Origin: Legionella cardiaca | Lineage (GTDB): Bacteria; Pseudomonadota; Gammaproteobacteria; Legionellales; Legionellaceae | Length of the DNA stretch: 64,000 nucleotides | Assembly (NCBI RefSeq): GCF_029026145.1 | Contig: NZ_CP119078.1 | Coordinates: 1,503,001 to 1,567,000 of the forward strand | Direction of reading: 5' to 3' | In this document: piece after piece, positions 46,487 to 55,248 of the stretch | Layout of the letters: every line of letters begins with the position of its first letter | How positions within the stretch are numbered: the stretch's first letter is position 1 | Translations under genes and position numbers: made by a program | Notes under the pieces: model-generated | The model's database searches: none | Seen by the model: only the letters and a program-made list of their open reading frames with translations | Told to the model about the DNA's origin: nothing

Positions 46487-47671
46487 CTAGGAAAATAACT
46501 CTTCCACTATCTCAAGCCATTGTAGTTTCCATAATTCAAAAAGAAAGAAACGATCTTCCTCTCTCTCTAAAAAAGCATTCAATTCCTCTGTTAGCAGTAG
46601 ACGACAATTAGCAATCAATTTAACTAAAGCAATGGAAACTCCTTTGACATTCCACTCATAGCCATTAATGAATAAAAAGATAGCATTATCATCAGACTCT
46701 TGATAAGCAAAACGACAGAGAGAATTACGCATCAATCCTCTACTACCACGTAACGCTTGTAAAAAAAATTCTTGGCGAACATCTTGTGGCATTGGCTCAG
46801 GCAAAAGTTCTTGTGCGTGTTGATCAAGGTTTGTTGCAAAACAACCGAACCATGATTTAAATTGCGATTCATTCGAAAGTAATTCCTGCATTAATTCACG
46901 AGCATTTTCCCAAGCCTGTTGTGGTAATTCAGAGGTAGCATTTATTAAACCCCAATTTGGATCTTTATAAAGAGTGACTGCTTGTTTTTTTTCAGCTAAA
47001 TACTCACCAAAACTATCCCATAATTCTTGTCCCTGATAGCTGCGATAGCCAAAAGAATAGGTCATGCAGTCCTTTGAAATAGCTATCCCATAATGACCCA
47101 CATGAGGAGGTAAATAAAGCATATCGCCTTCTTCAAGAATATATTCTTCTTCTACCTGAAAATCCTCCATAATTCTTAATTCAATTCCAGATAGGCTATT
47201 TTCGACGCAGCAATTTTTGGTGGTTAATGACCATTTCCTAGAGCCTATTGCCTGATATAGAAAAACATCATAATTATCATAATGAGGTCCTACACTTCCT
47301 TTATTTACCGCATAACTTATCATTACATCATCAACTCGCCACTGGGGAAGAAAGTTAAAGTCGTTAAGCATAAGAGCCACCTCAGGGATAAAACGGTCAA
47401 CTGCTTGTACCAATAAAGTCCAGTGTGTTCTGGGTAAACTTTTGAAATCCTTGGGAGAGAATGGTCCACGTTTTAAATGCCAGTAGGGACTTTTTTCGGG
47501 TGTTTCTAATACTATTCGACTTTCAACCTCTTCCTCCATTGCCAATCCAGCAAGTTCATCAGGACTGAGCGGATTCTTAAAAGAAGGTAATGCTTGCCGA
47601 ATTATCACCGGCTTTTTTTGCCAATAATCGGTTAAAAATTTTTGTACACTAAACTCTTTAAAATTAACCAT
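46487..47671 (-). CDS. roxA: Ribosomal protein uL16 arginine hydroxylase (JmjC oxygenase)
   Basis: This 394-residue JmjC-type 2-oxoglutarate oxygenase corresponds to YcfD/RoxA, which hydroxylates an arginine of ribosomal protein L16. GPHYDNYDVFLYQ holds the His-x-Asp iron ligands, VGHYGIA the second His, and SYAVNKGSVG and GYRSYQ match the family. The winged-helix C-terminal part is also present and length is usual. ATG 47671 is preferred to GTG 47683. Confidence 0.88.
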   Translation of the reverse strand: MVNFKEFSVQKFLTDYWQKKPVIIRQALPSFKNPLSPDELAGLAMEEEVESRIVLETPEKSPYWHLKRGPFSPKDFKSLPRTHWTLLVQAVDRFIPEVALMLNDFNFLPQWRVDDVMISYAVNKGSVGPHYDNYDVFLYQAIGSRKWSLTTKNCCVENSLSGIELRIMEDFQVEEEYILEEGDMLYLPPHVGHYGIAISKDCMTYSFGYRSYQGQELWDSFGEYLAEKKQAVTLYKDPNWGLINATSELPQQAWENARELMQELLSNESQFKSWFGCFATNLDQHAQELLPEPMPQDVRQEFFLQALRGSRGLMRNSLCRFAYQESDDNAIFLFINGYEWNVKGVSIALVKLIANCRLLLTEELNAFLEREEDRFFLFELWKLQWLEIVEELFS

Positions 47672-47858
47672 GTTATTACTCACTTCTCATCATTTATGAA
47701 CATCTAGGATATAACCCAACCCATTGATGTTAGAAATTTTATAATCTTTCTAGCAAATAAGGTCTGTTATCTATTAGAATTTTGCTGTCAAAATAGTTCA
47801 AATATTTTCTCCATGAAATGACAATTCATTGGAATATATCTCTTAAGGACTAGGTATT

Positions 47859-48758
47859 ATGAATAAGAAAAATACACTACTCTCAACTTTCCTCGCGTTT
47901 TTTCTTCCATTAGTGAGTTTTGCAGAAAATAATTCTCTGTGTCAAAACGATGAGCAAATTTTATTTACTTGTCTTACCAAAAACAATAAAACCATTTCTG
48001 TTTGTGCTTCTAAAAACCTGTCAGCGACTTCTGGTTACATGCAATACCGTTTTGGTCAAAAGGATAATATCGAAATGTCTTATCCCTCCAGTAAAGTGCC
48101 TGCCAATAAAGCGTTTACGGGACGTGCGCAGATGTTTAGTGGCGGTGGCGGTACTTATTTACGCTTTAATAAAAATGACTATGACTATATTTTATACACT
48201 GGTATTGGCAAAGGGTGGGAGGTTAATGGATTAATTGTATTAAAGGATGCAAATTTTGTTTCCTATTTCTCCTGCAACCATCAACCTGTTTCTCAAATTA
48301 CTCCACAAGAGTTAGAAGATTTGAAAATTCCTCTAGACCCTGACAACAGAGAATTTTTCCCAGGGGATATTCCTTCAGTAAACAAAAGAGCATCTAGAGG
48401 TGGCGTAAATCTAAATTCCAACTCTAATGAAGCATTAGAAAGAATAAAAGCATGTTATGACAAAGTAGCATCACCTGCCGAACTAAGAACTTGCGCAAAT
48501 AATGAATATACTTTTTATGACAATATGTTAAATAAGCGATACAACACCTTACTGGGTCTATTATCGCAAACTAAACAAAATTTACTAATTGATACACAAA
48601 AAGCCTGGCTGGTTTATCGTAAAAAAGAATGTGATTTTGAAAGCTTGCAGAATGAGGAAGGAACCCTGCAACCACTCTCATTGCTTGAATGCTATACTTC
48701 GCTTAATAAAAAACGCATAGCTCAACTTAATGATTTTATTAAACTTTATCAAAATTAA
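47859..48758 (+). CDS. Secreted protein with LprI-like (DUF1311) C-terminal domain
   Basis: The 299-residue protein has a signal peptide (MNKKNTLLSTFLAFFLPLVSFA). Residues 25-150 are a Cys-containing beta-rich domain (SLCQNDEQILFTCLTKNNK). Residues 195-299 match the lysozyme-inhibitor LprI/DUF1311 family, with KACYDKV, RTCANNEYTFYDNMLNKRY, QKAWLVYRKKECDFE and LLECYTSLNKKRIAQL. The family includes a mycobacterial lysozyme inhibitor, so a role in protection from host lysozyme is possible. Confidence 0.75.
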   Translation: MNKKNTLLSTFLAFFLPLVSFAENNSLCQNDEQILFTCLTKNNKTISVCASKNLSATSGYMQYRFGQKDNIEMSYPSSKVPANKAFTGRAQMFSGGGGTYLRFNKNDYDYILYTGIGKGWEVNGLIVLKDANFVSYFSCNHQPVSQITPQELEDLKIPLDPDNREFFPGDIPSVNKRASRGGVNLNSNSNEALERIKACYDKVASPAELRTCANNEYTFYDNMLNKRYNTLLGLLSQTKQNLLIDTQKAWLVYRKKECDFESLQNEEGTLQPLSLLECYTSLNKKRIAQLNDFIKLYQN

Positions 48759-48771
48759 TCCAGACGAAGAG

Positions 48772-48814
48772 TTTGGTGTGGCGGTACAAAAACCAAGCAC
48801 CAAATTCCACACCA
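48772..48814. repeat. Overlapping inverted repeats
   Basis: TTTGGTG (48772-48778) pairs with CACCAAA (48798-48804), and TGGTGTGG (48774-48781) pairs with CCACACCA (48807-48814). The left arms overlap, so only one hairpin can form at a time. It lies 14 bases after a stop codon and no T tract follows. Confidence 0.5.
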
Positions 48815-48955
48815 GTTATGTGACTATTAAAAATTTATCCTGGCAAATTTTTTAGCCCAACAGTCGATCAAATACCAAACAAATTTATCGCAATAATTCT
48901 ATACTTTAGAAAAGTACCACTGAATCCAATTGTAGGAATATTTGGGAGAAACACA

Positions 48956-49990
48956 ATGAAGATTTCTCGCGCTACTCTTGATAAGGCTGTGGATGCTAAT
49001 ATTATTAATTCTCAACAGGCGGATCAGTTACTTAAATTTCTTAAAAGCCAACCAGAACAAACGCCTAACTTTAATCTCACCAATGTTTTATATTATTTTG
49101 GTGGTTTAATTGCTATCGGTGCCATGACTCTATTTATGAATTTGGGCTGGGAAAAATTTGGTGGATGGGGAATTTTTTATCTTTGTCTACTTTATGCAGC
49201 CATTGGCCTTTACTTGACTCATCTATTTGACAAACATGATTATACTATTCCTGCCGGAATATGCGCCACCTTCGTCATTGCCCTGACACCTTTGGCTATT
49301 TATGGTTTACAATTGGCGATGGGTTGGTGGCCAGATGATGATACCAAGTATCAAGAATATCATTACTATGCCCAGTGGCACTGGATTTTCATGGAGTTAG
49401 GCACTCTCATTGTGGGAATCATTCTGGCATGGATTTACCGCTATCCCTTCATGATCATGCCAATAGCTGTCACATTATGGTATCTATCGATGGATGTCAC
49501 TTATATGCTGACTGATCAATACGCAACTTTTCAACTTAGCGCCATGATTTCTATGTATTTTGGACTGATTATAACCTTAATCGCCTTTTGGGTAGATTTA
49601 CGTTCAAGAAAAACCTTAGATTATGCATTTTGGTTATACTTATTTGGTGTGATAGCTTTTTGGGGGGGATTGACTTGCCAGCATTCTGAAAGCGAATTAT
49701 CAAAATTCTTTTATTTATGCATTAATTTATTAATGATTGGTATTGGGGTTTTGCTAACAAGAAAAGTCTTTGTAATCTTTGGTGCTATTGGCTGTGCTTT
49801 TTATCTTGGTCATCTTGCGGCCGAGGTATTTAAAAATAGCATCTTATTCCCAATTGCTCTGGCTTTAATTGGCTTAGTAATTATTTACTTGGGAACATTA
49901 TGGCAAAAACATGAAGCGACCCTAACGGAAAAAGCTCAATCAATATTACCGGTTGAATTAAGAGAGCTTTTACAGGCGCGCAATGATTAA
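48956..49990 (+). CDS. DUF2157-like multi-spanning membrane protein
   Basis: The 344-residue protein has a short helical N-terminal domain (ATLDKAVDANIINSQQADQL) like that of DUF2157 proteins and then about ten membrane helices. Its function is unknown. GGGAG lies eight bases before the ATG. It is monocistronic and converges with cfa, with a palindromic repeat between them. Confidence 0.7.
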   Translation: MKISRATLDKAVDANIINSQQADQLLKFLKSQPEQTPNFNLTNVLYYFGGLIAIGAMTLFMNLGWEKFGGWGIFYLCLLYAAIGLYLTHLFDKHDYTIPAGICATFVIALTPLAIYGLQLAMGWWPDDDTKYQEYHYYAQWHWIFMELGTLIVGIILAWIYRYPFMIMPIAVTLWYLSMDVTYMLTDQYATFQLSAMISMYFGLIITLIAFWVDLRSRKTLDYAFWLYLFGVIAFWGGLTCQHSESELSKFFYLCINLLMIGIGVLLTRKVFVIFGAIGCAFYLGHLAAEVFKNSILFPIALALIGLVIIYLGTLWQKHEATLTEKAQSILPVELRELLQARND

Positions 49991-50015
49991 TTATAACAAG
50001 ACAAAATCATACCTT

Positions 50016-50118
50016 AATTGGTAAAATTTGTGTCATTCCGCGTAGGCGGGAATCTATTAGGCAAGACACAATAGAATTTGCTGTAGAAATGGATTCCGCT
50101 ACGCGGGAAAGACCAATT
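50016..50118. repeat. Short palindromic repeat, MITE- or REP-like
   Basis: The 103 bases start AATTGGT and end ACCAATT, which are inverted copies. Inside, CCGCGTAGGCGGGAATC (near 50038-50054) and GGATTCCGCTACGCGGG (near 50091-50107) are a second, imperfect inverted pair. The G+C-rich core differs from its A/T-rich surroundings. It encodes nothing and lies between two convergent genes, where such elements often sit. No second copy was seen in the window. Confidence 0.65.
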
Positions 50119-50186
50119 TCCTAAGTATCAAAGATGACAGTTAAATCAAATTGACATCCTTATGCCTAATTCATTTTCATACAGGC

Positions 50187-51311
50187 TTATCTTGGTGCAT
50201 CGTATCTTGATTTAAGCCCTTTTGAAAAAACAATTTGCCATAACTGTAGCATTCTTGTGTTAAAACCACCCGCACAACTTAACAAATAGTAATTCCACAT
50301 ACGAAAAAATCGTTCATCATACATTGTTTTTAGTTGATTCCAGTTGGCATTAAAATTTTGATGCCAGGCTATCAATGTTTTTTGATAGTCCATACCAAAA
50401 TTTTGCCAATCCTCCATGATAAATAGCTTTTCTGTAGCTTTGCCCAGTTGAGCAATAGAAGGCAACATCCCATTAGGAAAAATATATTTGGCAATCCAGG
50501 GCATTGCCTGAGTTGTACTTTCATTATTTCCTATCGTGTGTAATAAAAATAAACCATCATCAGCTAAACACCGATGGGCAACTTGCATATATTTTCGATA
50601 ATTTAGATAGCCAACATGTTCAAACATTCCCAGAGAGGCAATACGATCGAATTTTTCATTAACCTCTCGATAATCCTGAAAGCGAATTTCGATTGGTAAA
50701 TTTTTACAACGTTCTTTAGCGAGTTCATATTGTTGTTTTGAAATTGTAATACCAACAACATTCACCCCATAGTTTTCCGCAGCATATTTAGCCAAACTAC
50801 CCCAACCACAGCCAATATCTAAAAGACGCATACCTGGTTTTAGTAATAATTTTCTGCATGTTAAATCCAATTTAGCAAGTTGTGCCTCATCTAAAGTCAA
50901 TGCCTCTTTCCAATAGCCGCAGGTATAATTCATATTGCTATCTAACATTGCCTGGAAAAGTTCATTTCCCAGATCATAGTGGCGTTGTCCAACTTGTAAG
51001 GCGCGTTTTTTTGACTGAAAATTAAAAACCCGGGAAAGTAATAAACGCAATGCGAGTTTGGGATTTAATTTTACTTTGCTTTCGATATTAGCATTCACTA
51101 TATGTTCAATTAACATATCAATACGTTTGCAATCCCACCACCCATCCATATAGGACTCACCAAGTCCCAAGTCAGCATCACGTAACACGCGTGCATAAAA
51201 TTGGTCATTATGAATTTGTAAATCCCACAGTGCATTTCCATTGATAGTAATTCCCGCCAAATCTAAAAGCTTAATTACAAGCTCTCTGGCAGAATTTGTC
51301 TTCCTGTACAT
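50187..51311 (-). CDS. cfa: Cyclopropane-fatty-acyl-phospholipid synthase
   Basis: The 374-residue enzyme adds a methylene from S-adenosylmethionine across double bonds of membrane lipid acyl chains. LLDIGCGWGSLAKYAAE is the SAM loop, HYDLGNELFQAMLDSNMNYTCGYW the lipid-site signature, GMFEHVGYLNYRKY and HTIGNNES further family motifs. Length is near E. coli Cfa (382). It is alone on its strand. Confidence 0.94.
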   Translation of the reverse strand: MYRKTNSARELVIKLLDLAGITINGNALWDLQIHNDQFYARVLRDADLGLGESYMDGWWDCKRIDMLIEHIVNANIESKVKLNPKLALRLLLSRVFNFQSKKRALQVGQRHYDLGNELFQAMLDSNMNYTCGYWKEALTLDEAQLAKLDLTCRKLLLKPGMRLLDIGCGWGSLAKYAAENYGVNVVGITISKQQYELAKERCKNLPIEIRFQDYREVNEKFDRIASLGMFEHVGYLNYRKYMQVAHRCLADDGLFLLHTIGNNESTTQAMPWIAKYIFPNGMLPSIAQLGKATEKLFIMEDWQNFGMDYQKTLIAWHQNFNANWNQLKTMYDERFFRMWNYYLLSCAGGFNTRMLQLWQIVFSKGLKSRYDAPR

Positions 51312-51472
51312 TTTGAAATGTCGCCTTTAAGTAACTTATATCAACCATGATTAGCAACATGGTCGCCCCATAGCTAGCGTGCCGCATCATCAAGAATGAT
51401 ATGAAATTACATATTATATTGAAAATAGCTCAACTGAATTATCAGTTGAGCTGAGCAAATTATACCTACTAA

Positions 51473-51778
51473 TTAATCGGTAGTTTTATTATTGCTTGGA
51501 TTAGTAGTTGTTCCACTATTATCTGGTGTGGTAGTGGTAGTTGTATTAGTCGGTGTTGTTGTATTAGTAGTTCCTGCTGCACCAGGTGTCCCAGTATTAT
51601 TAGCAGGTGTAACCGTTGTGCTACTTGGGGTTGCAGGTGTTTCTACCGTGACATTGGTATTTGCTGGTGTTGTTCCCATGCGTGGCGCGCCAAAGAAATA
51701 CCATAACGCAATACCTGCTAAAATTATTATAACTATAATCGTTATAATACCGACTCCATTATCATTTCTATCAGCCAT
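51473..51778 (-). CDS. Small membrane protein with Thr/Asn/Pro-rich tail
   Basis: The 101-residue product has one membrane helix (VGIITIIVIIILAGIALWYFF, residues 9-29) and then about 70 residues of low-complexity Thr, Asn, Pro and Gly. AGGAG seven bases before ATG 51778 fixes the start; a longer frame to 51850 has no ribosome site. The tail would face the periplasm. No family or function can be named. Confidence 0.75.
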   Translation of the reverse strand: MADRNDNGVGIITIIVIIILAGIALWYFFGAPRMGTTPANTNVTVETPATPSSTTVTPANNTGTPGAAGTTNTTTPTNTTTTTTPDNSGTTTNPSNNKTTD

Positions 51779-51992
51779 GACTTTTCTCCTTAATTTCCCT
51801 TCATTAATATAACTATAGCAAAATGATGTTTTGACCATTTTACAAAGCATACAAATTTTCGCAATTAATCATAACTAGTCAGTCAAAACAAAGCTAGTAC
51901 CTAATTGCGACTGTTAAACTTTTAAAATTTACTTGTTGCCAATTCACTCTAATTGATATCTAATAAATCAAAAAGATAAGTAAGGGATGCGA

Positions 51993-52448
51993 ATGTCTAT
52001 TAGCAAGGAATGTCACTCACTTTTTGAAAAGTTAATTCAATCCTACAAAATTTCAAGTGACAAAGCACACCATCAAATTTACCCTAAATTAATTGCCATT
52101 TCCAAGGAAATCAGCACACAACCTGAACTATATAATGATCAAGAACTTATAGTCAGACTATCTAGTTCCGCTATTGTTTTTATGCATGATAATCCACATT
52201 TTGCTACCTGCTTAAAAGAATTTTTAAAACGTTATGAAAAGAAAACAAATTCCCTGAATTTTCTTGTAGAAGGGGCTTACGATGCAGATGAATCGCTGGA
52301 TGAAGAAATAGACGATGAAGAAAGGACATCCGCCCCCCTAAACACTACAGGTCAAACTAAATTTTTTATTGAATTACAAGAAGCCATTAGAAAACGAGCT
52401 TTGAAATTAGAACAGCAAGAACAAAGGACTTCGCTCAAAATGACTTAA
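51993..52448 (+). CDS. Hypothetical protein
   Basis: This 151-residue protein is helical, with an acidic stretch (DADESLDEEIDDEERT) near 95-110 and a charged C-terminal helix. No signal, membrane segment or known domain is seen. AAGGG stands about six bases before ATG 51993; an ATG at 51987 would sit too close to it. Function unknown. Confidence 0.65.
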   Translation: MSISKECHSLFEKLIQSYKISSDKAHHQIYPKLIAISKEISTQPELYNDQELIVRLSSSAIVFMHDNPHFATCLKEFLKRYEKKTNSLNFLVEGAYDADESLDEEIDDEERTSAPLNTTGQTKFFIELQEAIRKRALKLEQQEQRTSLKMT

Positions 52449-52517
52449 TTTATTATATTTGCTATACCTCGTAATTTTTTATTTTATAAAATATCATGGA
52501 GTCAAAAGTATTAAGTC

Positions 52518-53570
52518 ATGAATCAACCAATGAATAATCACGCTCAGTCAATGTGGGAATTAAAAGTTTTGGCTTTACTTGCCATTCTTTGTGTGGCTTA
52601 TATTGGGCAATTTATTTTGTTTCCCTTAATGCTTTCTTTTTTTCTCTACTTATTATTAAGGCCATTCAGAGTTTTTCTTCAAAAGTTAAAATTCCCAAAA
52701 TTTCTTGCTTCAATTCTGATTACAACTGTAATTTTAGGTATTATCAGCTTTGGCGTTTCTTTTCTTGCTGCACCGGCTGCACATTGGATAGATAAAGCGC
52801 CTGAAAATATGTCTGTTATCGAAAAAAAATTTTCATCTATTAAAAAACCCCTTATAAAACTTAGTAATGCTTTGAAAACAGCCCAAACGATTACTGAAGC
52901 GAACCCCGAAAAAAAAGTTGAAGTAAAAGCTGAAGTGGGCAATATTGGCTATTCATTATTTGATCTTACTACCAATGCAATTTTATTAATTTTTCTGGTA
53001 TTGGCATACTTATTCTTTTTATTAATTTATGCTGATGTAATTTTTGAAAACTTGCAAAAAATTATCACAACTCGCCAGAAAAAAATCGCAACTAATTTTC
53101 TTTCCAGTATTGAACAAGATCTCTCAATCTATTTATTTACATTCACCATGATTTGTATCTGCCTGGGCGGGGTAATCGCTTTGATTTTATGGCTCTTGTC
53201 TGTCCCCAATGCAATACTTTGGGGTGTCATGGCTGCCTTCCTTAATTTTATTCCCTATATTGGTCCAGCAATAGGTATTGGTGTGGTCTTTTTTGTTTCA
53301 TTAATTACTTTTGATTCACTTTTGCAAATTATGTTACCGCCATTTCTATATTGGATAACCGTGAATATAGAAGGACAAATTATTACCCCCATTTTGCTGG
53401 GTAATCGCTTAAATTTAAATCCGCTCATTGTTTTTTTTAGCATCGTTTTTTGGGCATGGCTATGGGGCATCGGTGGAGCATTACTTTCTATTCCTTTTTT
53501 GATGATGATCAAAATTCTGATGAGCCATATTCCCTCTTTAGCTAAATACAGCTTATTGCTAGAAAAATAA
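52518..53570 (+). CDS. AI-2E-family membrane permease
   Basis: The 350-residue protein has about eight membrane helices in the pattern of the AI-2E/PerM (UPF0118) family: two N-terminal helices, a charged cytoplasmic-type loop near 100-140, then FLNFIPYIGPAIGIGVVFF and a C-terminal NIEGQIITPILLGNRLNLNPL, which is the most conserved signature. Members include the autoinducer-2 exporter TqsA and Na+/H+ antiporters, so the substrate is open. It is followed after 26 bases by the cupin gene. Confidence 0.88.
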   Translation: MNQPMNNHAQSMWELKVLALLAILCVAYIGQFILFPLMLSFFLYLLLRPFRVFLQKLKFPKFLASILITTVILGIISFGVSFLAAPAAHWIDKAPENMSVIEKKFSSIKKPLIKLSNALKTAQTITEANPEKKVEVKAEVGNIGYSLFDLTTNAILLIFLVLAYLFFLLIYADVIFENLQKIITTRQKKIATNFLSSIEQDLSIYLFTFTMICICLGGVIALILWLLSVPNAILWGVMAAFLNFIPYIGPAIGIGVVFFVSLITFDSLLQIMLPPFLYWITVNIEGQIITPILLGNRLNLNPLIVFFSIVFWAWLWGIGGALLSIPFLMMIKILMSHIPSLAKYSLLLEK

Positions 53571-53596
53571 TTAAGGCGACCATAATAAGGAAAACA

Positions 53597-53938
53597 ATGA
53601 AAATTGCTCGAAAACATCAAACAATAGAACGAAAAAACAGCTCAAATTGTATAGTGACTGAATATCCTATTGAAGATCAAACCATTGACTTCGCGGTTGT
53701 TAAAATCAACGGCCGCTATCCTGAAACACGAAGAGCAACTAATTTAATTTGCCAGGAAATCGTTTATATCCAGGCAGGCAGTGGCAAAGTTGTTGTTGAA
53801 GATCAAGAATATTCTTTTAATGCGGGTGATGTTGTCTTAATCGAAGCAGGTGAAAAATATTTTTGGGAAGGCACTATGGAACTCTCCATTTCATGTAGAC
53901 CTGCTTTTCAAGTAGAACAACATCAGTATGTTGACTAA
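53597..53938 (+). CDS. Cupin-domain protein
   Basis: The 113-residue protein is a single small cupin: a beta-barrel with EIVYIQAGSGKVVVEDQEY and FNAGDVVLIEAGEKYFWEG, the two cupin motifs. The usual metal-binding His pair of motif 1 is replaced here (no HxH), so metal binding is doubtful. AGGAAA precedes the ATG. It probably shares an operon with the permease. Confidence 0.8.
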   Translation: MKIARKHQTIERKNSSNCIVTEYPIEDQTIDFAVVKINGRYPETRRATNLICQEIVYIQAGSGKVVVEDQEYSFNAGDVVLIEAGEKYFWEGTMELSISCRPAFQVEQHQYVD

Positions 53939-53988
53939 ATAGTTAACTTATTTGCCCATCTATCTATAGGTATCCTTATAAGTACAAA

Positions 53989-54978
53989 TCAGGATTTAAG
54001 ATTGAATGGGCCAATCATTTCATTAGTCGCTAAAGAATAGCGCCAGACATTCTCCAAAGTTAAATGAACTCCACCACGCCAACAATCAATACCATTAAGT
54101 ATAATCCAATCCGCGTCGCCATTAGCGACACGCTCCCCCAGATTACTTAATTCAAGTTCGGACTCTTCAAACTCGGCAACTGTTTGTTTTATTACCACTA
54201 AAGGATTTACAGCTTCTGCCAAATTGCGAACTACATGTTTGAATGTAATATCCCCCATGCCGAGGAAATATTCTTTTTCTACTAAAGGAAGTCGTCGAAA
54301 TAATTCAGCAACATTGTCAACACCAGCAATAATGGAATCCAGAATATATTGCTCAGTCCAGGTTAAACCATTGTGGTTTGAGGGAAATTCCCTAAAATAT
54401 CTTAGCAATGCATTTTTCATGAAAGTTAACGCAGATAAATCGCCTTTTACCAGTTGCACCAACTGTGTGGGCTCATTAGCAGTAAATCCATTCCATAATT
54501 TTTGCGCCAGTTGCAATTGTATATTGGTTATTTTTTGGCGACATGGAAATAACGCATGGATCTGTTGTTCATCCAATTGCCCTAACCCTAAAAAAGGACT
54601 CACTCCTGGATAATGATTAATACAAATTAAAGAAAGCTCAGCCCTCACTTTAGTATCTGCAAGGTATGTCAATACCTGCAGCAATTGCAATTGATCATAG
54701 GTATCATGTTCAAACCAAAGGATAATTTCTTTAAAATTTTTTAAATTTAATAACTGCGCTTCCAGCTCTTGAAAAGAGTAAAGATTACTTTCCACGTCGC
54801 CATAACCTGCTGTGGCAAGGTATTTTGCACGTTCTTCACCTAATACAGAAAAACTTAAATCACCCCGAACAGGTCCTTCGTAAAGAATATCGCGCCAGGC
54901 AATAACGTCTTCCGTTTTACAAGCCGTCTTTATTAATTCTGCAGAAAAATCACCATTCGTTATATGAAGTGAGTTCAT
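53989..54978 (-). CDS. DUF1835 domain protein
   Basis: The 329-residue protein starts LHITNGDFSAELIK and has VIAWRDILYEGPV about residue 25-38, the DUF1835 signature, with ILWFEHDTYDQLQLLQVL following. The C-terminal half resembles the helical domain that usually accompanies it. No activity is established for the family. A strong Fur-like box stands 16-34 bases before its ATG, so iron control is possible. Confidence 0.8.
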   Translation of the reverse strand: MNSLHITNGDFSAELIKTACKTEDVIAWRDILYEGPVRGDLSFSVLGEERAKYLATAGYGDVESNLYSFQELEAQLLNLKNFKEIILWFEHDTYDQLQLLQVLTYLADTKVRAELSLICINHYPGVSPFLGLGQLDEQQIHALFPCRQKITNIQLQLAQKLWNGFTANEPTQLVQLVKGDLSALTFMKNALLRYFREFPSNHNGLTWTEQYILDSIIAGVDNVAELFRRLPLVEKEYFLGMGDITFKHVVRNLAEAVNPLVVIKQTVAEFEESELELSNLGERVANGDADWIILNGIDCWRGGVHLTLENVWRYSLATNEMIGPFNLKS

Positions 54979-54993
54979 AGATTATAGGAAATG

Positions 54994-55012
54994 AGAAATG
55001 ATAATCATTAGT
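54994..55012. promoter_or_regulatory. Fur-box-like palindrome
   Basis: The core AATGATAATCATT (54997-55009) matches all 13 central positions of the Fur consensus GATAATGATAATCATTATC; the outer positions match one of six. It is closest to the DUF1835 gene on the minus strand (16 bases) and about 105 bases from the promoter of the divergent gene. Confidence 0.5.
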
Positions 55013-55098
55013 ATACAGATTAAGATTTTTTTGCGTAAGGTAAAACTCTAATTACCGTTAATTTATAGATTTTTACTAGTTTTAGAGGCACATATTCA

Positions 55099-55127
55099 TT
55101 GACATTTAAGATCAATTTAAGTACAAT
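55099..55127 (+). promoter_or_regulatory. Sigma70 promoter of the 983-residue candidate effector
   Basis: TTGACA (55099-55104) is a perfect -35 element, followed by a 17-base spacer and TACAAT (55122-55127), a five-of-six -10 element. Transcription would start near 55134, about 115 bases before the ATG. Confidence 0.7.
55105..55121 (+). promoter_or_regulatory. PmrA box inside the promoter spacer
   Basis: TTTAAG (55105-55110), ATCAA, TTTAAG (55116-55121) fits the PmrA consensus YTTAAK-N5-YTTAAK exactly, and its 11-base period fits the Legionella PmrA element. The two repeats fill the spacer between the -35 and -10 elements. Confidence 0.6.
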
Positions 55128-55248
55128 CGGTACATTTAATCGCTATTTTTTAGCATAAGCAATTTATCTAAATACGGCGACCACACAAAACGAAGGATTG
55201 TGCTTAATTCCAAAGGACTGATTTAACTAAAAGCCTATTGGAGTACAC

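Noticed and set aside
50016-50118. Palindromic element as the remains of a CRISPR array
   Set aside because: There is one nested palindrome only, with no regularly spaced direct repeats and no cas genes nearby.
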